Positions 54,326 to 63,963 of a DNA stretch of 64,000 nt are shown here, piece after piece. The stretch is from Streptacidiphilus jiangxiensis (GTDB lineage: Bacteria > Actinomycetota > Actinomycetes > Streptomycetales > Streptomycetaceae), in NCBI RefSeq assembly GCF_900109465.1, contig NZ_FOAZ01000005.1, forward strand, positions 142,473-206,472, given 5' to 3'. How positions within the stretch are numbered: the first letter of the stretch is position 1; each line of letters begins with the position of its first letter. The translations under genes and the position numbers were made by a program. The notes under the pieces are model-generated. The model worked only from the letters and a program-made list of their open reading frames with translations. It searched no databases and had not been told where the DNA came from.

Positions 54326-54781
54326 ATGGCGGAGCAGAACCCGCTGAAGATCCACAACCTGCGGCCCGCCCCGGGCGCCAAGACCGCCAAGACCCGTGTC
54401 GGTCGTGGTGAGGCGTCCAAGGGTAAGACCGCTGGTCGTGGTACCAAGGGCACCAAGGCCCGTTACCAGGTTCCGCAGCGCTTCGAGGGTGGGCAGATGC
54501 CCCTCCACATGCGTCTGCCGAAGCTGAAGGGCTTCAAGAACCCGTTCCGCGTCGAGTTCCAGGTCGTGAACCTGGACAAGCTGGCCGCGCTCTACCCGCA
54601 GGGTGGCGAGGTCACGGTCGAGGACCTGGTCGCGAAGGGTGCCGTTCGTAAGAACGCCCTCGTCAAGGTGCTCGGCACCGGCGAGATCTCCGTGGCGCTG
54701 CAGGTGTCGGTCGACGCCGTCTCCGGCTCCGCCGCCGAGAAGATCACCGCCGCCGGCGGCACGGTGACCGAGCTCATCTGA
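54326..54781 (+). CDS. rplO: 50S ribosomal protein L15
   Basis: A 151-residue protein: [60 protein letters not shown]. Last gene before the glycosyltransferase insertion. Confidence 0.97.
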   Translation: MAEQNPLKIHNLRPAPGAKTAKTRVGRGEASKGKTAGRGTKGTKARYQVPQRFEGGQMPLHMRLPKLKGFKNPFRVEFQVVNLDKLAALYPQGGEVTVEDLVAKGAVRKNALVKVLGTGEISVALQVSVDAVSGSAAEKITAAGGTVTELI

Positions 54782-54802
54782 GCTCGTCGCTGACGATCAC
54801 GC

Positions 54803-54842
54803 ACGAAGGCCCGGTTCCCCGCAAGGGGAGCCGGGCCTTCGT
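54803..54842. terminator. Terminator after rplO
   Basis: ACGAAGGCCCGG and CCGGGCCTTCGT with inner CCCC/GGGG and a GCAA loop. It lies between rplO and the convergent glycosyltransferase and can serve both. Confidence 0.82.
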
Positions 54843-54882
54843 CGTTGTCCGGTCGCTGTCCCGTCGGTGCCCGGGAGCCGGT

Positions 54883-56412
54883 TCAGTCGGCGGTCAGCAG
54901 ACCGACGGTGAGGCCCTTCAGGTAGTGCACCCCGGCGACTTGGTAGTGCCCGCGCAGCGCGGCCTGCTGGGACTTCGGGAGCCCGCTCAGGGGATCGCTC
55001 GCGTGGCCGAAGGTGACCACCCAGACCCGCGGGGCGCCGTTCAGGCAGGCGACCGGGTGCGCACACTCCTTGACCATGAGGTCGTCGCGCGCCACCGCGC
55101 TCTGTGCGACGAAGAGGTCCTTGGGGTGGACGCGGGCGGGGAAGTAGTAGTCGAGGCCGAGGTCGACCATGTAGACGGCCGAGCCGCCTCGTTCCGGCAC
55201 GACCGCGTCGCCGGGGTGGTATTGCGCGCCGATGAGGCGGGCCGCGCCGCGCCAGTCGGTGCCGGTGTGGGACCACGCGTCGCTCTGCGCCTTGAGGCCC
55301 GGAAAGGCGAGCGCCGCGACCAGGACCACCGCGGCGGGAGCGGTCCAACGTGCGCGGGGGAGCCTCTCCGCGCCCGCGCCCGCCAGGATTGTCCACAGCG
55401 GGACGGTGAAGAGCAGGTAGCGCTCGACCCAGTAGGAGTTCGTGCCCTGGGAGGCGATCCAGATCGTCACGATCGGCAGGATCGGCACCGGCAGGTACCG
55501 CAGACCGTCGCGTCGGGTGCACGCGAGGACGGCCAGCACCAGCAGCGCGACCGAGATCGGCCACGAGTAGGTGAGGTCGTGGATCATGCCGGGGAAGGCG
55601 ACCAGGTTCGGCCGCGGGATCCAGTTGATCTGCCGCCCGGACTGCGCGTGCCCGGCGACCAGCAGCGGTGAGAGCAGCAGCACCGCCGACACCGTGGCCG
55701 CCAGCAGGCCGCGCCACGCGCCGCGCCGGCGGGTGAGGACCAGCCACAGGTGCGAGGTCAGCACCGCCAGGGCGACCAGGTGCAACAGGCCGACGAGGAC
55801 CAGCGTGCCCGCGTAGCCGAGCCATTCCAGGCGCATCCGGCGCCGCGACCAGCCGGGCTTGCAGGAAAGGATGCGGACCAGCTGCCAGGTGGCCAGCAGG
55901 ACCGCGGCGGTGACCATCCCGTAGGCCCGTGCCTCCTGCGCGTATCGCAGGACCGCGGGGGTGAGCGCGAAGAGCAGGCCCGCCCAGAGGCCGGCCCGGG
56001 CGCCGAAGAGCCGCTTGCCGGTCGCGGCGGTGAGCCCGGCGGCCAGGCCCGTGGCCAGCACGCTGGGGGTGCGCAGCGCGACGGGGGAGTCGCCGAGGAC
56101 GGCGGTCCAGCCGTGCAGGAAGAGGTAGTAGGCGCCGGAGACGGCGTCGACGTTGCCCAGCAGGCCCCACAGCTGCCCGAGGCTGCGGTTCGCCGCGCTC
56201 CAGGTGGCGAGCTCGTCGCGCCACAGGAGGGGGCGGCCGAGCTGCCAGAAGCCCAGCAGCAGCGCCAGCAGGGCCGACGGGAGCCAGACGGGCGTGCGCC
56301 GGAGTCGTCGCAACAACAAAGAGAGCCTCGGTCGTTCGTTTGGCCGTCCCCCGGATGGCGTCCTGTCTACCAGCCCGGGATGTGCCAGTGTGCGGCGCGA
56401 GGCGCTGTTCAT
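54883..56412 (-). CDS. GT-C-type membrane glycosyltransferase (mannosyltransferase-like)
   Basis: A 509-residue integral membrane protein with about 10-12 hydrophobic segments. An Asp-Glu pair in the first outer loop (LGRPLLWRDELATW) is as expected for the GT-C/PMT-type catalytic Asp. YAQEARAYGMVTAAVLLATW and a C-terminal soluble domain follow. It likely transfers a sugar from a polyprenyl-phosphate donor to a cell-surface acceptor. It lies antisense between rplO and secY, an unusual place. Start at ATG 56412; a TTG 18 bases upstream is possible. Confidence 0.78.
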   Translation of the reverse strand: MNSASRRTLAHPGLVDRTPSGGRPNERPRLSLLLRRLRRTPVWLPSALLALLLGFWQLGRPLLWRDELATWSAANRSLGQLWGLLGNVDAVSGAYYLFLHGWTAVLGDSPVALRTPSVLATGLAAGLTAATGKRLFGARAGLWAGLLFALTPAVLRYAQEARAYGMVTAAVLLATWQLVRILSCKPGWSRRRMRLEWLGYAGTLVLVGLLHLVALAVLTSHLWLVLTRRRGAWRGLLAATVSAVLLLSPLLVAGHAQSGRQINWIPRPNLVAFPGMIHDLTYSWPISVALLVLAVLACTRRDGLRYLPVPILPIVTIWIASQGTNSYWVERYLLFTVPLWTILAGAGAERLPRARWTAPAAVVLVAALAFPGLKAQSDAWSHTGTDWRGAARLIGAQYHPGDAVVPERGGSAVYMVDLGLDYYFPARVHPKDLFVAQSAVARDDLMVKECAHPVACLNGAPRVWVVTFGHASDPLSGLPKSQQAALRGHYQVAGVHYLKGLTVGLLTAD

Positions 56413-56708
56413 GGGCAATTCACGGCTCAATTACTCCTAACGGGCACCGACGGTGAACGGCTGGGCGGACAGATCGGACAAGACACCCCGTCCCACCCGG
56501 ACAAAGGTCGTCAGCAGATGAACTGGCCCTACCCCGCCCGGGTTCCGTGCTTCTTTCCTGGCACCACCGGCTGTTAGAGTCCGTGGAGTCCACTTGTAGG
56601 TTGGCCCCCCGTCTCGGTACAAGCGCTGCGAAGCGCAACCACCCGGACGGCGCCCCCCTGATCCACCGTCCCTCCCGCCGCAGTCGGCCGGGAGCAGCAG
56701 GAGGCCCC

Positions 56709-58022
56709 GTGCTCACCGCGTTCGCCCGGGCGTTCAAGACGCCCGACCTGCGCAAGAAGCTGCTGTTCACGCTGGGCATCATGGTCGTGTTCCGGATGGG
56801 CGCGCACATCCCCGTGCCGGGCGTGAACTACGCGGGCGTGCAGAGCTGCCTCACCACCATGAACAAGAACGGTGGCAACCAGCTGCTCGGCCTGGTGAAC
56901 CTGTTCTCCGGCGGTGCGCTGCTGCAGATCACCATCTTCGCGCTCGGGATCATGCCGTACATCACGTCGAGCATCATCCTGCAGCTGCTGACCGTGGTGA
57001 TCCCGCGCCTGGACGCCCTCAAGAAGGAGGGTCAGGCCGGTACGGCGAAGATCACGCAGTACACGCGTTACCTGACCATCGCCCTCGCGATCCTCCAGGC
57101 CACCGCGATCTCCGCCACCGCCCAGAACGGCGCGCTCTTCGGCAACGCCTGCCCCGGCAGCACCGTCGTCCCGAACCAGTCGGTCTTCACCGTCGCCACC
57201 ATGGTCATCACGATGACCGCGGGCACCACCGTCATCATGTGGCTGGGCGAGCTGATCACCGACCGCGGCATCGGCAACGGCATGTCGATCCTCATCTTCA
57301 CCTCGGTCGCCGCGCAGTTCCCCACGCAGCTGTGGAGCATCAAGGCGAGCAAGGGCTGGCTGACCTTCTTCATCGTCATCGCGATGGGTCTGGCCATGGT
57401 CGGCCTGGTGGTCTTCGTCGAGCAGGCCCAGCGCCGGATCCCGGTCCAGTACGCGAAGCGCATGATCGGTCGTCGCGCGTACGGCGGCACCTCGACCTAC
57501 ATCCCGCTGAAGGTCAACCAGGCGGGTGTGATCCCCGTCATCTTCGCGAGCTCGCTGCTCTACATCCCCGCGCTGGTCGTGCAGCTCAGCGGCTCGGCCC
57601 AGAAGGGCTGGGGTCAGTGGATCGACCAGAACCTCGCGAAGAACACCGACAGTGCGCTGTACATGGTCGTGTACTTCATCCTGATTGTCTTTTTTGCCTT
57701 CTTCTACGTGGCCATCTCGTTCAACCCCGAAGAAGTCGCCGACAACATGAAGAAGTATGGTGGGTTCATCCCGGGCATCCGGGCCGGCCGCCCGACGGCG
57801 GAATACCTGAACTATGTGCTGACCAGGATCACCTGGCCGGGCTCGCTCTACCTGGGCATCATCGCCCTGGTGCCCCTGATCGCACTCGGGCTGTTCTCGG
57901 CGTCTTCGAACTTCCCGTTCGGCGGTACGAGCATCCTCATCGTTGTGGGTGTCGGCCTTGAAACTGTGAAGCAGATCGAGAGCCAGCTCCAGCAGCGTAA
58001 CTACGAAGGGTTCCTCCGCTGA
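56709..58022 (+). CDS. secY: Preprotein translocase subunit SecY
   Basis: A 437-residue channel protein with ten transmembrane helices from GTG 56709 (AGGAGG upstream). Motifs: FRMGAHIPVPGVN, plug/lateral gate region LFSGGALLQITIFALGIMPY, cytoplasmic loop RRAYGGTSTYIPLKVNQAGV, and PEEVADNMKKYGGFIPGIR. Since the spc transcript is interrupted upstream, secY should have its own promoter in 56431-56708. Its stop overlaps the adk ATG. Confidence 0.97.
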   Translation: MLTAFARAFKTPDLRKKLLFTLGIMVVFRMGAHIPVPGVNYAGVQSCLTTMNKNGGNQLLGLVNLFSGGALLQITIFALGIMPYITSSIILQLLTVVIPRLDALKKEGQAGTAKITQYTRYLTIALAILQATAISATAQNGALFGNACPGSTVVPNQSVFTVATMVITMTAGTTVIMWLGELITDRGIGNGMSILIFTSVAAQFPTQLWSIKASKGWLTFFIVIAMGLAMVGLVVFVEQAQRRIPVQYAKRMIGRRAYGGTSTYIPLKVNQAGVIPVIFASSLLYIPALVVQLSGSAQKGWGQWIDQNLAKNTDSALYMVVYFILIVFFAFFYVAISFNPEEVADNMKKYGGFIPGIRAGRPTAEYLNYVLTRITWPGSLYLGIIALVPLIALGLFSASSNFPFGGTSILIVVGVGLETVKQIESQLQQRNYEGFLR

Positions 58023-58681
58023 TGCGTATCGTCCTCGTCGGACCCCCCGGGGCCGGGAAGGGTACTCAGGCCGAACGGCTGACGAAGACCCTGTCCATCC
58101 CGCACGTGTCCACCGGCGACCTGTTCCGCGCCAACATCTCGCAGGGCACCGAGCTCGGTCGCCTGGCGAAGAGCATCATGGACACGGGCAAGCTGGTACC
58201 CGACGAGGTCACCATCGCGATGGTGAAGGACCGCCTGCAGCACGCCGACACCGAGAACGGCTTCCTGCTGGACGGTTTCCCGCGCAACACCGCGCAGGCC
58301 GTCGCGCTGGACGAGATCCTCAAGGAGTTCGGCATCGCCCTCGACGGCGTGCTGGACCTGGAGGTTCCCGAGGAGGAGGTCGTCGGCCGCATCGCGGGCC
58401 GTCGCCTGTGCCGGAACGACAGCCAGCACATCTACCACGTGATCTACAAGCAGCCGGCCGCCGAGGGCGTCTGCGACGAGTGCGGTGGCGAGCTGTACCA
58501 GCGCTCGGACGACTCCGAGGAGACCGTGCGCACCCGGCTCGAGGTCTACCACACGGAGACCGAGCCGATCATCGACTACTACCGCAAGCAGGGCCTGGTC
58601 ACCACGATCTCGGCTCTCGGCACGGTCGACGAGGTCACCGAGCGCGCGATCGCCGCGCTGCGGGAGAACGCGAACGACTAG
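58022..58681 (+). CDS. adk: Adenylate kinase
   Basis: A 219-residue long-form kinase: P-loop GPPGAGKGTQAERL, NMP site STGDLFRANI, DGFPRNTAQA, and LID domain. LID residues include GRRLCRNDSQHIYH and VCDECGGELYQRSDD; cysteines suggest a partial zinc site. It catalyses ATP + AMP to 2 ADP. Confidence 0.97.
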   Translation: MRIVLVGPPGAGKGTQAERLTKTLSIPHVSTGDLFRANISQGTELGRLAKSIMDTGKLVPDEVTIAMVKDRLQHADTENGFLLDGFPRNTAQAVALDEILKEFGIALDGVLDLEVPEEEVVGRIAGRRLCRNDSQHIYHVIYKQPAAEGVCDECGGELYQRSDDSEETVRTRLEVYHTETEPIIDYYRKQGLVTTISALGTVDEVTERAIAALRENAND

Positions 58682-58694
58682 TTTCACCTTCTGG

Positions 58695-58733
58695 CCGCGG
58701 CCGTGACACCCTTGAGGGATGTCACGGCCGCGG
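58695..58733 (+). terminator. Terminator-like hairpin between adk and map
   Basis: CCGCGGCCGTGACA and complement around an 11-base loop. It may cause partial termination inside the operon. Confidence 0.72.
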
Positions 58734-58793
58734 TGCTGTTTCCGGATGATGCAGCGTGTCTGGGCCTTTGGTTGAGGAGAGCGGGAAGAGTGC

Positions 58794-59627
58794 ATGGTTG
58801 AGATCAAGACGCCCGAGCAGATCGCGAAGATGCGGGAGGCCGGGCTGATCGTGGCCGAGGCGCTGAAGGCGGCGAGCGAGGCGGCCGTTCCGGGCGTGAC
58901 CACGGGTGAGCTCGACGCCATCGCCAAGAAGGTCATCGAGGGCCACGGTGCGAAGTCCAACTTCCTCGGCTACCACGGCTTCACCGGTGTGATCTGCGCC
59001 TCCGTCAACGAGGAGGTCGTCCACGGCATCCCCGGCGAGCGGGTGCTGAACGACGGCGACATGATCTCCATCGACTGCGGCGCGATCGTCGACGGCTGGC
59101 ACGGCGACGCGGCCGTGACCGTCTTCGTCGGTGGCGGTCACGCTCCGGAGCTGCACGCGCTGAGCGCGACCACCGAGGGCTCCATGTGGGCCGGCATCGC
59201 GCAGGTCAAGAAGAACAACCGACTCTCCGACATCAGCCGCGGCATCGAGGGCTACATCCGCCGCCAGCCGCTGCCGCCGCGCGGCAAGTACGGCATCGTC
59301 GAGGACTACGGCGGCCACGGCATCGGCTCCGCCATGCACATGGACCCGCACCTGCTGAACTACGTCGACCGCCGGCGCGGCCGCGGCATGAAGCTGGTCC
59401 CGGGCTTCTGCATCGCCATCGAGCCGATGATCACGCTCGGCACCCCGAAGACCCACACCCTCGCGGACGAGTGGACGGTCGTCAGCAACGACGGCACCTG
59501 GTCCTCGCACTGGGAGCACTCCGTCGCGCTGACGGAGGAGGGCCCGTTCGTGCTCACCGCCTTCGACGGCGGCAAGGCGAAGCTCGCGGAGCTCGGTGTG
59601 ACGGTCGCTCCCGACCCGCTGGGCTGA
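58794..59627 (+). CDS. map: Methionine aminopeptidase, type I
   Basis: A 277-residue metallopeptidase. Ligands are visible: Asp in SIDCGAIVDGWHGDAAVT (two Asp), His in GGHGIGSAMH, Glu in FCIAIEPMITLG, and the final Glu in WSSHWEHSVAL/TEEG. It removes the initiator Met from nascent proteins. The ribosome-binding site is GGGAAGAG. Confidence 0.95.
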   Translation: MVEIKTPEQIAKMREAGLIVAEALKAASEAAVPGVTTGELDAIAKKVIEGHGAKSNFLGYHGFTGVICASVNEEVVHGIPGERVLNDGDMISIDCGAIVDGWHGDAAVTVFVGGGHAPELHALSATTEGSMWAGIAQVKKNNRLSDISRGIEGYIRRQPLPPRGKYGIVEDYGGHGIGSAMHMDPHLLNYVDRRRGRGMKLVPGFCIAIEPMITLGTPKTHTLADEWTVVSNDGTWSSHWEHSVALTEEGPFVLTAFDGGKAKLAELGVTVAPDPLG

Positions 59628-59788
59628 TTTCGCGTTCACTTGCCTACTGACGTAGACTGCTGTGTCGGCTCACTCGTAGCTTGCTTCCGCATGTCCTCGC
59701 CCGCTAGGGGCTGAGGGTGGATCTGAACAAGGTCCCTGCGTGAGTGCCGACTACGGTAGTCGATTCCGGAAGGCAATCCCGCAGGATT

Positions 59789-60010
59789 ATGGCCAAGAAG
59801 CAAGGCGCCATCGAGATCGAGGGCACCGTGATCGAGTCTCTGCCGAACGCGATGTTCAAGGTGGAGCTGCAGAACGGTCACAAGGTTCTCGCGCACATCA
59901 GCGGCAAGATGCGCATGCACTACATCCGCATCCTCCCGGACGACCGGGTCGTCGTCGAGCTCAGCCCGTACGACCTGACCCGTGGTCGCATCGTCTACCG
60001 GTACAAGTAA
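59789..60010 (+). CDS. infA: Translation initiation factor IF-1
   Basis: A 73-residue OB-fold protein: [40 protein letters not shown]. The ATG at 59789 is chosen on family start. It binds the A site of the 30S subunit. Confidence 0.97.
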   Translation: MAKKQGAIEIEGTVIESLPNAMFKVELQNGHKVLAHISGKMRMHYIRILPDDRVVVELSPYDLTRGRIVYRYK

Positions 60011-60043
60011 CCAGCAGATCCAGACCCGGAGATTGACAGTCAG

Positions 60044-60157
60044 ATGAAGGTCAAGCCGAGCGTCAAGAAGATCTGCGACAAGTGCAAGGTGATCCGCCGT
60101 CACGGCCGGGTCATGGTGATCTGCGAGAACCTGCGCCACAAGCAGCGCCAGGGCTGA
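60044..60157 (+). CDS. rpmJ: 50S ribosomal protein L36, zinc type
   Basis: A 37-residue protein: [20 protein letters not shown], ending in [15 protein letters not shown]. The zinc set CxxC...C...H is intact. Confidence 0.97.
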   Translation: MKVKPSVKKICDKCKVIRRHGRVMVICENLRHKQRQG

Positions 60158-60259
60158 TTTCACCCCCTGTACGGGTCGTAACTCTTCGCGCGACGCGAAA
60201 AACAACATGAAACGGGACGCCCGATCCCTCGTTCTCCACTTTGAACGTGCGGACTGCCA

Positions 60260-60280
60260 CCCCCGGTCGGAGGCCGGGGC
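60260..60280 (+). promoter_or_regulatory. Hairpin in the rpsM leader
   Basis: CCCCGG and CCGGGG around a 7-base loop, about 70 bases before rpsM in a 191-base spacer. Possibly an alpha-operon leader element. Confidence 0.35.
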
Positions 60281-60348
60281 TCGATCAGCGGGAGCTGAAC
60301 GGGTAGGCGTTTCGTCAGACCTCCGAGGAAACAACAGGAGCCAGATTC

Positions 60349-60729
60349 ATGGCACGCCTCAGTGGCGTTGATCTCCCCCGCGAGAAGCGGATCGAGATCG
60401 CCCTCACCTACGTCTACGGCATCGGCCGCACCCTCGCCAAGAAGGCGCTGGCGGAGACCGGTGTGAACCCGGACATCCGCGTCCGCGACATCACCGAGGA
60501 CGACCTCGTCGCGCTGCAGAAGTTCGTCGACGCGAACTTCGAGGTCGAGGGTGACCTCCGCCGCGCCGTCGCCGCCGACATCCGCCGCAAGGTCGAGATC
60601 GGCTGCTACGAGGGTCTGCGTCACCGCCGTGGCCTGCCGGTCCGCGGTCAGCGCACCCACACCAACGCGCGTACCCGCAAGGGCCCGCGTCGCGCGATTG
60701 CCGGTAAGAAGAAGCCGGGCAAGAAGTAG
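60349..60729 (+). CDS. rpsM: 30S ribosomal protein S13
   Basis: A 126-residue protein: [54 protein letters not shown]. It contacts the P-site tRNA and S19. Confidence 0.97.
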   Translation: MARLSGVDLPREKRIEIALTYVYGIGRTLAKKALAETGVNPDIRVRDITEDDLVALQKFVDANFEVEGDLRRAVAADIRRKVEIGCYEGLRHRRGLPVRGQRTHTNARTRKGPRRAIAGKKKPGKK

Positions 60730-60806
60730 TAGTCCGCCCCACACACCGGACTTAATCCGGCCCGCTGGGCTAGCGGACCGACCACCTCAGTAGGAGAAAT
60801 CAGCTC

Positions 60807-61214
60807 ATGCCTCCCAAGGGCCGTCAGGCTGCCGGCGCGAAGAAGATCCGCCGCAAGGAGAAGAAGAACGTCGCTCACGGGCACGCCCACATCAAGAGCA
60901 CGTTCAACAACACGATCGTCTCGATCACCGACCCGTCGGGCAACGTGATCGCCTGGGCGTCCTCGGGCCACGTCGGCTTCAAGGGCTCCCGCAAGTCGAC
61001 CCCGTTCGCCGCGCAGATGGCCGCCGAGGCCGCTGCTCGCCGCGCGCAGGAGCACGGCATGCGCAAGGTCGACGTCTTCGTCAAGGGCCCGGGCTCCGGC
61101 CGCGAGACCGCGATCCGCTCCATCCAGGCCACCGGCCTGGAGGTCGGCTCGATCCAGGACGTCACGCCGGTTCCGCACAACGGCTGCCGCCCGCCGAAGC
61201 GTCGCCGCGTCTGA
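60807..61214 (+). CDS. rpsK: 30S ribosomal protein S11
   Basis: A 135-residue protein: [57 protein letters not shown]. Platform protein in the 30S subunit. Confidence 0.97.
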   Translation: MPPKGRQAAGAKKIRRKEKKNVAHGHAHIKSTFNNTIVSITDPSGNVIAWASSGHVGFKGSRKSTPFAAQMAAEAAARRAQEHGMRKVDVFVKGPGSGRETAIRSIQATGLEVGSIQDVTPVPHNGCRPPKRRRV

Positions 61215-61254
61215 CGCTTCGCGCTGCACAAGCGCTTCGCAGTAACACCCAAAA

Positions 61255-61290
61255 GATGCGGCCTCCGGTTCACCCGGAGGCCGTATCCTT
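61255..61290 (+). terminator. Terminator-like hairpin between rpsK and rpoA
   Basis: GCGGCCTCCGG and CCGGAGGCCG around a TTCAC loop, then TATCCTTTGTT. It could reduce read-through into rpoA. Confidence 0.75.
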
Positions 61291-61344
61291 TGTTCGTCGG
61301 CATCAAATAGTGGGTGCCGAAGATCTACATGGAGGATTCACCTC

Positions 61345-62364
61345 ATGCTTATCGCTCAGCGCCCCACGCTGACCGAAGAGGTTGTTGACGAGTTCCGCTC
61401 CCGGTTCGTCATCGAGCCGCTGGAGCCGGGCTTCGGCTACACCCTCGGCAACTCTCTCCGTCGCACCCTCCTCTCCTCGATCCCCGGCGCCGCTGTCACC
61501 AGCATCCGGATCGACGGCGTGCTGCACGAGTTCACCACCGTGCCGGGCGTCAAGGAGGACGTCACCGACCTGATCCTCAACATCAAGCAGCTGGTCGTCT
61601 CCTCGGAGCACGACGAGCCGGTCGTGATGTACCTGCGCAAGCAGGGCCCGGGTCTGGTCACCGCCGCCGACATCGCGCCGCCGGCCGGTGTCGAGGTGCA
61701 CAACCCCGAGCTGGTCCTCGCCACGCTGAACGGCAAGGGCAAGCTGGAGATGGAGCTGACCGTCGAGCGCGGTCGCGGCTACGTCTCCGCCGTGCAGAAC
61801 AAGCAGTCCGGCCAGGAGATCGGCCGCATCCCGGTCGACTCGATCTACAGCCCCGTGCTGAAGGTCACCTACAAGGTCGAGGCCACCCGTGTCGAGCAGC
61901 GCACCGACTTCGACAAGCTGATCGTCGACGTCGAGACCAAGCCGGCCATGCGTCCGCGTGACGCCATGGCGTCGGCCGGTAAGACCCTGGTCGAGCTGTT
62001 CGGCCTGGCGCGCGAGCTCAACCTCGACGCCGAGGGCATCGACATGGGCCCGTCCCCGACGGACGCCGCCCTGGCCGCCGACCTGGCGCTGCCGATCGAG
62101 GAGCTGGAGCTCACGGTCCGCTCCTACAACTGCCTCAAGCGCGAGGGCATCCACACCGTGGGTGAGCTCGTCGCCCGCTCCGAGGCCGACCTGCTCGACA
62201 TCCGCAACTTCGGTGCGAAGTCGATCGACGAGGTCAAGGCGAAGCTGGCCGGCATGGGCCTGGCCCTCAAGGACAGCCCGCCCGGATTCGACCCGACCGC
62301 CGCCGCCGACGCCTTCGGCGCCGACGACGACGACACGGGCTTCGCGGAGACCGAGCAGTACTGA
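61345..62364 (+). CDS. rpoA: DNA-directed RNA polymerase subunit alpha
   Basis: A 339-residue protein. N-terminal assembly domain: [41 protein letters not shown]-terminal domain for UP elements and activators: [40 protein letters not shown]. Acidic tail typical of Streptomyces. Confidence 0.98.
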   Translation: MLIAQRPTLTEEVVDEFRSRFVIEPLEPGFGYTLGNSLRRTLLSSIPGAAVTSIRIDGVLHEFTTVPGVKEDVTDLILNIKQLVVSSEHDEPVVMYLRKQGPGLVTAADIAPPAGVEVHNPELVLATLNGKGKLEMELTVERGRGYVSAVQNKQSGQEIGRIPVDSIYSPVLKVTYKVEATRVEQRTDFDKLIVDVETKPAMRPRDAMASAGKTLVELFGLARELNLDAEGIDMGPSPTDAALAADLALPIEELELTVRSYNCLKREGIHTVGELVARSEADLLDIRNFGAKSIDEVKAKLAGMGLALKDSPPGFDPTAAADAFGADDDDTGFAETEQY

Positions 62365-62408
62365 GACTGACGTCTCGCCGACTCTTCTGATTCACGGAGT
62401 CATCTGGG

Positions 62409-62446
62409 GTACGGGACCGCTTCGGCGGTCCCGTACTCTTGTTAGC
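62409..62446 (+). terminator. Terminator-like hairpin between rpoA and rplQ
   Basis: A perfect 12-bp stem GTACGGGACCGC and complement with a stable TTCG loop, followed by TCTTGTT. rplQ follows 85 bases later, so this is either partial termination or rplQ has its own promoter. Confidence 0.82.
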
Positions 62447-62531
62447 TGTATGTCTAAGTCGTGCGGGCGCACCGCCCGTACGCCCGGCCCGGTTCCTCAC
62501 ACGGCCGACGCCGGATATTGAAGGAGACACC

Positions 62532-62969
62532 ATGCCTGCTCCCGCCAAGGGTGCCCGCCTCGGCGGCGGTCCGTCCCACGAGCGTCTGCTGCTCGCCGGT
62601 CTGGCCCGTGAGCTGTTCCAGCACGGCCGCATCACCACGACGGAGGCCAAGGCCCGCCGTCTGCGTCCGTACGCGGAGAAGCTGATCACCAAGGCGAAGA
62701 AGGGTGACCTGCACAACCGCCGTGAGGTCCGCAAGGTCATCACGGACATCGCGGTTCTGCACACCCTCTTCACCGAGATCGGTCCTCGCTACGAGAACCG
62801 TCCGGGTGGCTACACCCGTATCACCAAGATCGGTACGCGCCGTGGCGACAACGCGCCCATGGCCGTCATCGAGCTGGTCGAGGGCCTGACCGTGGCCCAG
62901 GAGGCCGTCGGCGAGGCCGAGGCCGCGACCAAGGTCGCCGCGAAGACGGAGGAGACCGCGGCGGAGTAA
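62532..62969 (+). CDS. rplQ: 50S ribosomal protein L17
   Basis: A 145-residue protein: [60 protein letters not shown]. Start ATG 62532 with AAGGAGA upstream. C-terminal Ala/Glu extension. Confidence 0.97.
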   Translation: MPAPAKGARLGGGPSHERLLLAGLARELFQHGRITTTEAKARRLRPYAEKLITKAKKGDLHNRREVRKVITDIAVLHTLFTEIGPRYENRPGGYTRITKIGTRRGDNAPMAVIELVEGLTVAQEAVGEAEAATKVAAKTEETAAE

Positions 62970-62990
62970 TCCTCCCGCGTGATCCACAAC

Positions 62991-63023
62991 GGACCCGTCC
63001 CCTTTCGAGGGGACGGGTCCTTT
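62991..63023 (+). terminator. Terminator after rplQ
   Basis: GGACCCGTCCCC and GGGGACGGGTCC around a short TTTCGA loop, then TTTG. Confidence 0.85.
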
Positions 63024-63039
63024 GCCTAAGAGAGAGTCA

Positions 63040-63963
63040 ATGCTCTGTCAACAAGAAGCGGGCGAAGCAGAGCCGCGCCGCGACGGACCGGCTGATGGTT
63101 TCGTCCGGATCCGGCTGGACCTGGCCTACGACGGCGCGGAGTTCTCCGGCTGGGCGCGGCAGAAGAACGGTCGGCGGACCGTCCAGCAGGAGTTGGAAGA
63201 GGCGATCTCGGTGGTCACCCGGCAGCGGGAGATCTTCGCCCTGACGGTCGCGGGCCGTACCGACGCAGGGGTCCATGCGCGCGGTCAGGTGGCCCACGTC
63301 GACCTCCCCGAGGCGATTTGGCAGGCCGAGGGCGACAAGCTGCCGCGCCGTCTCGCGGGGCGGCTGCCCGGGGACATCCGGGTGTGGCGGCTCTCCGAGG
63401 CGCCGGCCGGGTTCGACGCGCGGTTCAGCGCCGTGTGGCGCCGGTACGCGTACCGCATCTGCGACACCCAGGGCGGCGTCGACCCGCTGCGGCGCGGGCA
63501 CGTGCTCTGGCACGACCGGCCGCTGGACGTCGCGCTGATGAACGAGGCCGCACGGCGGCTGGTCGGCGAGCACGACTTCGCCGCGTACTGCAAGAAGCGC
63601 GAGGGTGCGACGACCATCCGCGAGCTGTTGGAGTTCTCCTGGGAGCGGACCGAGGGCGACGCGCTGCTCGGGCCCGGCGTTCCGGGCCTGGTGATCGGCA
63701 CGGTCCGCGCGGACGCGTTCTGCCACAACATGGTGCGCGCGCTCGTCGGGTCCATGCTGCTGGTCGGCGGTGGCCAGCGGCCGCTGGACTTCCCGGCGGA
63801 GGTGCTCTCCGGGGGCGTGCGGAACTCCGCCGTCAACGTGGTCCGGCCCTACGGGCTGACCCTCGAAGAGGTCGGCTACCCGGCGGACGAGCTGCTCGCC
63901 GAGCGGAATCGGGCCGCCCGGCGGTTGCGGGTGCTTGGAAGCAGCAGCCTCGGGGGTCAGTGA
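63040..63963 (+). CDS. truA: tRNA pseudouridine(38-40) synthase
   Basis: A 307-residue enzyme. Catalytic Asp in [20 protein letters not shown]; other landmarks are [47 protein letters not shown]. It modifies U38-40 in tRNA anticodon arms. The ATG at 63040 is preferred over a TTG 18 bases upstream that falls inside the terminator. The last 37 bases of the window hold no complete gene. Confidence 0.95.
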   Translation: MLCQQEAGEAEPRRDGPADGFVRIRLDLAYDGAEFSGWARQKNGRRTVQQELEEAISVVTRQREIFALTVAGRTDAGVHARGQVAHVDLPEAIWQAEGDKLPRRLAGRLPGDIRVWRLSEAPAGFDARFSAVWRRYAYRICDTQGGVDPLRRGHVLWHDRPLDVALMNEAARRLVGEHDFAAYCKKREGATTIRELLEFSWERTEGDALLGPGVPGLVIGTVRADAFCHNMVRALVGSMLLVGGGQRPLDFPAEVLSGGVRNSAVNVVRPYGLTLEEVGYPADELLAERNRAARRLRVLGSSSLGGQ

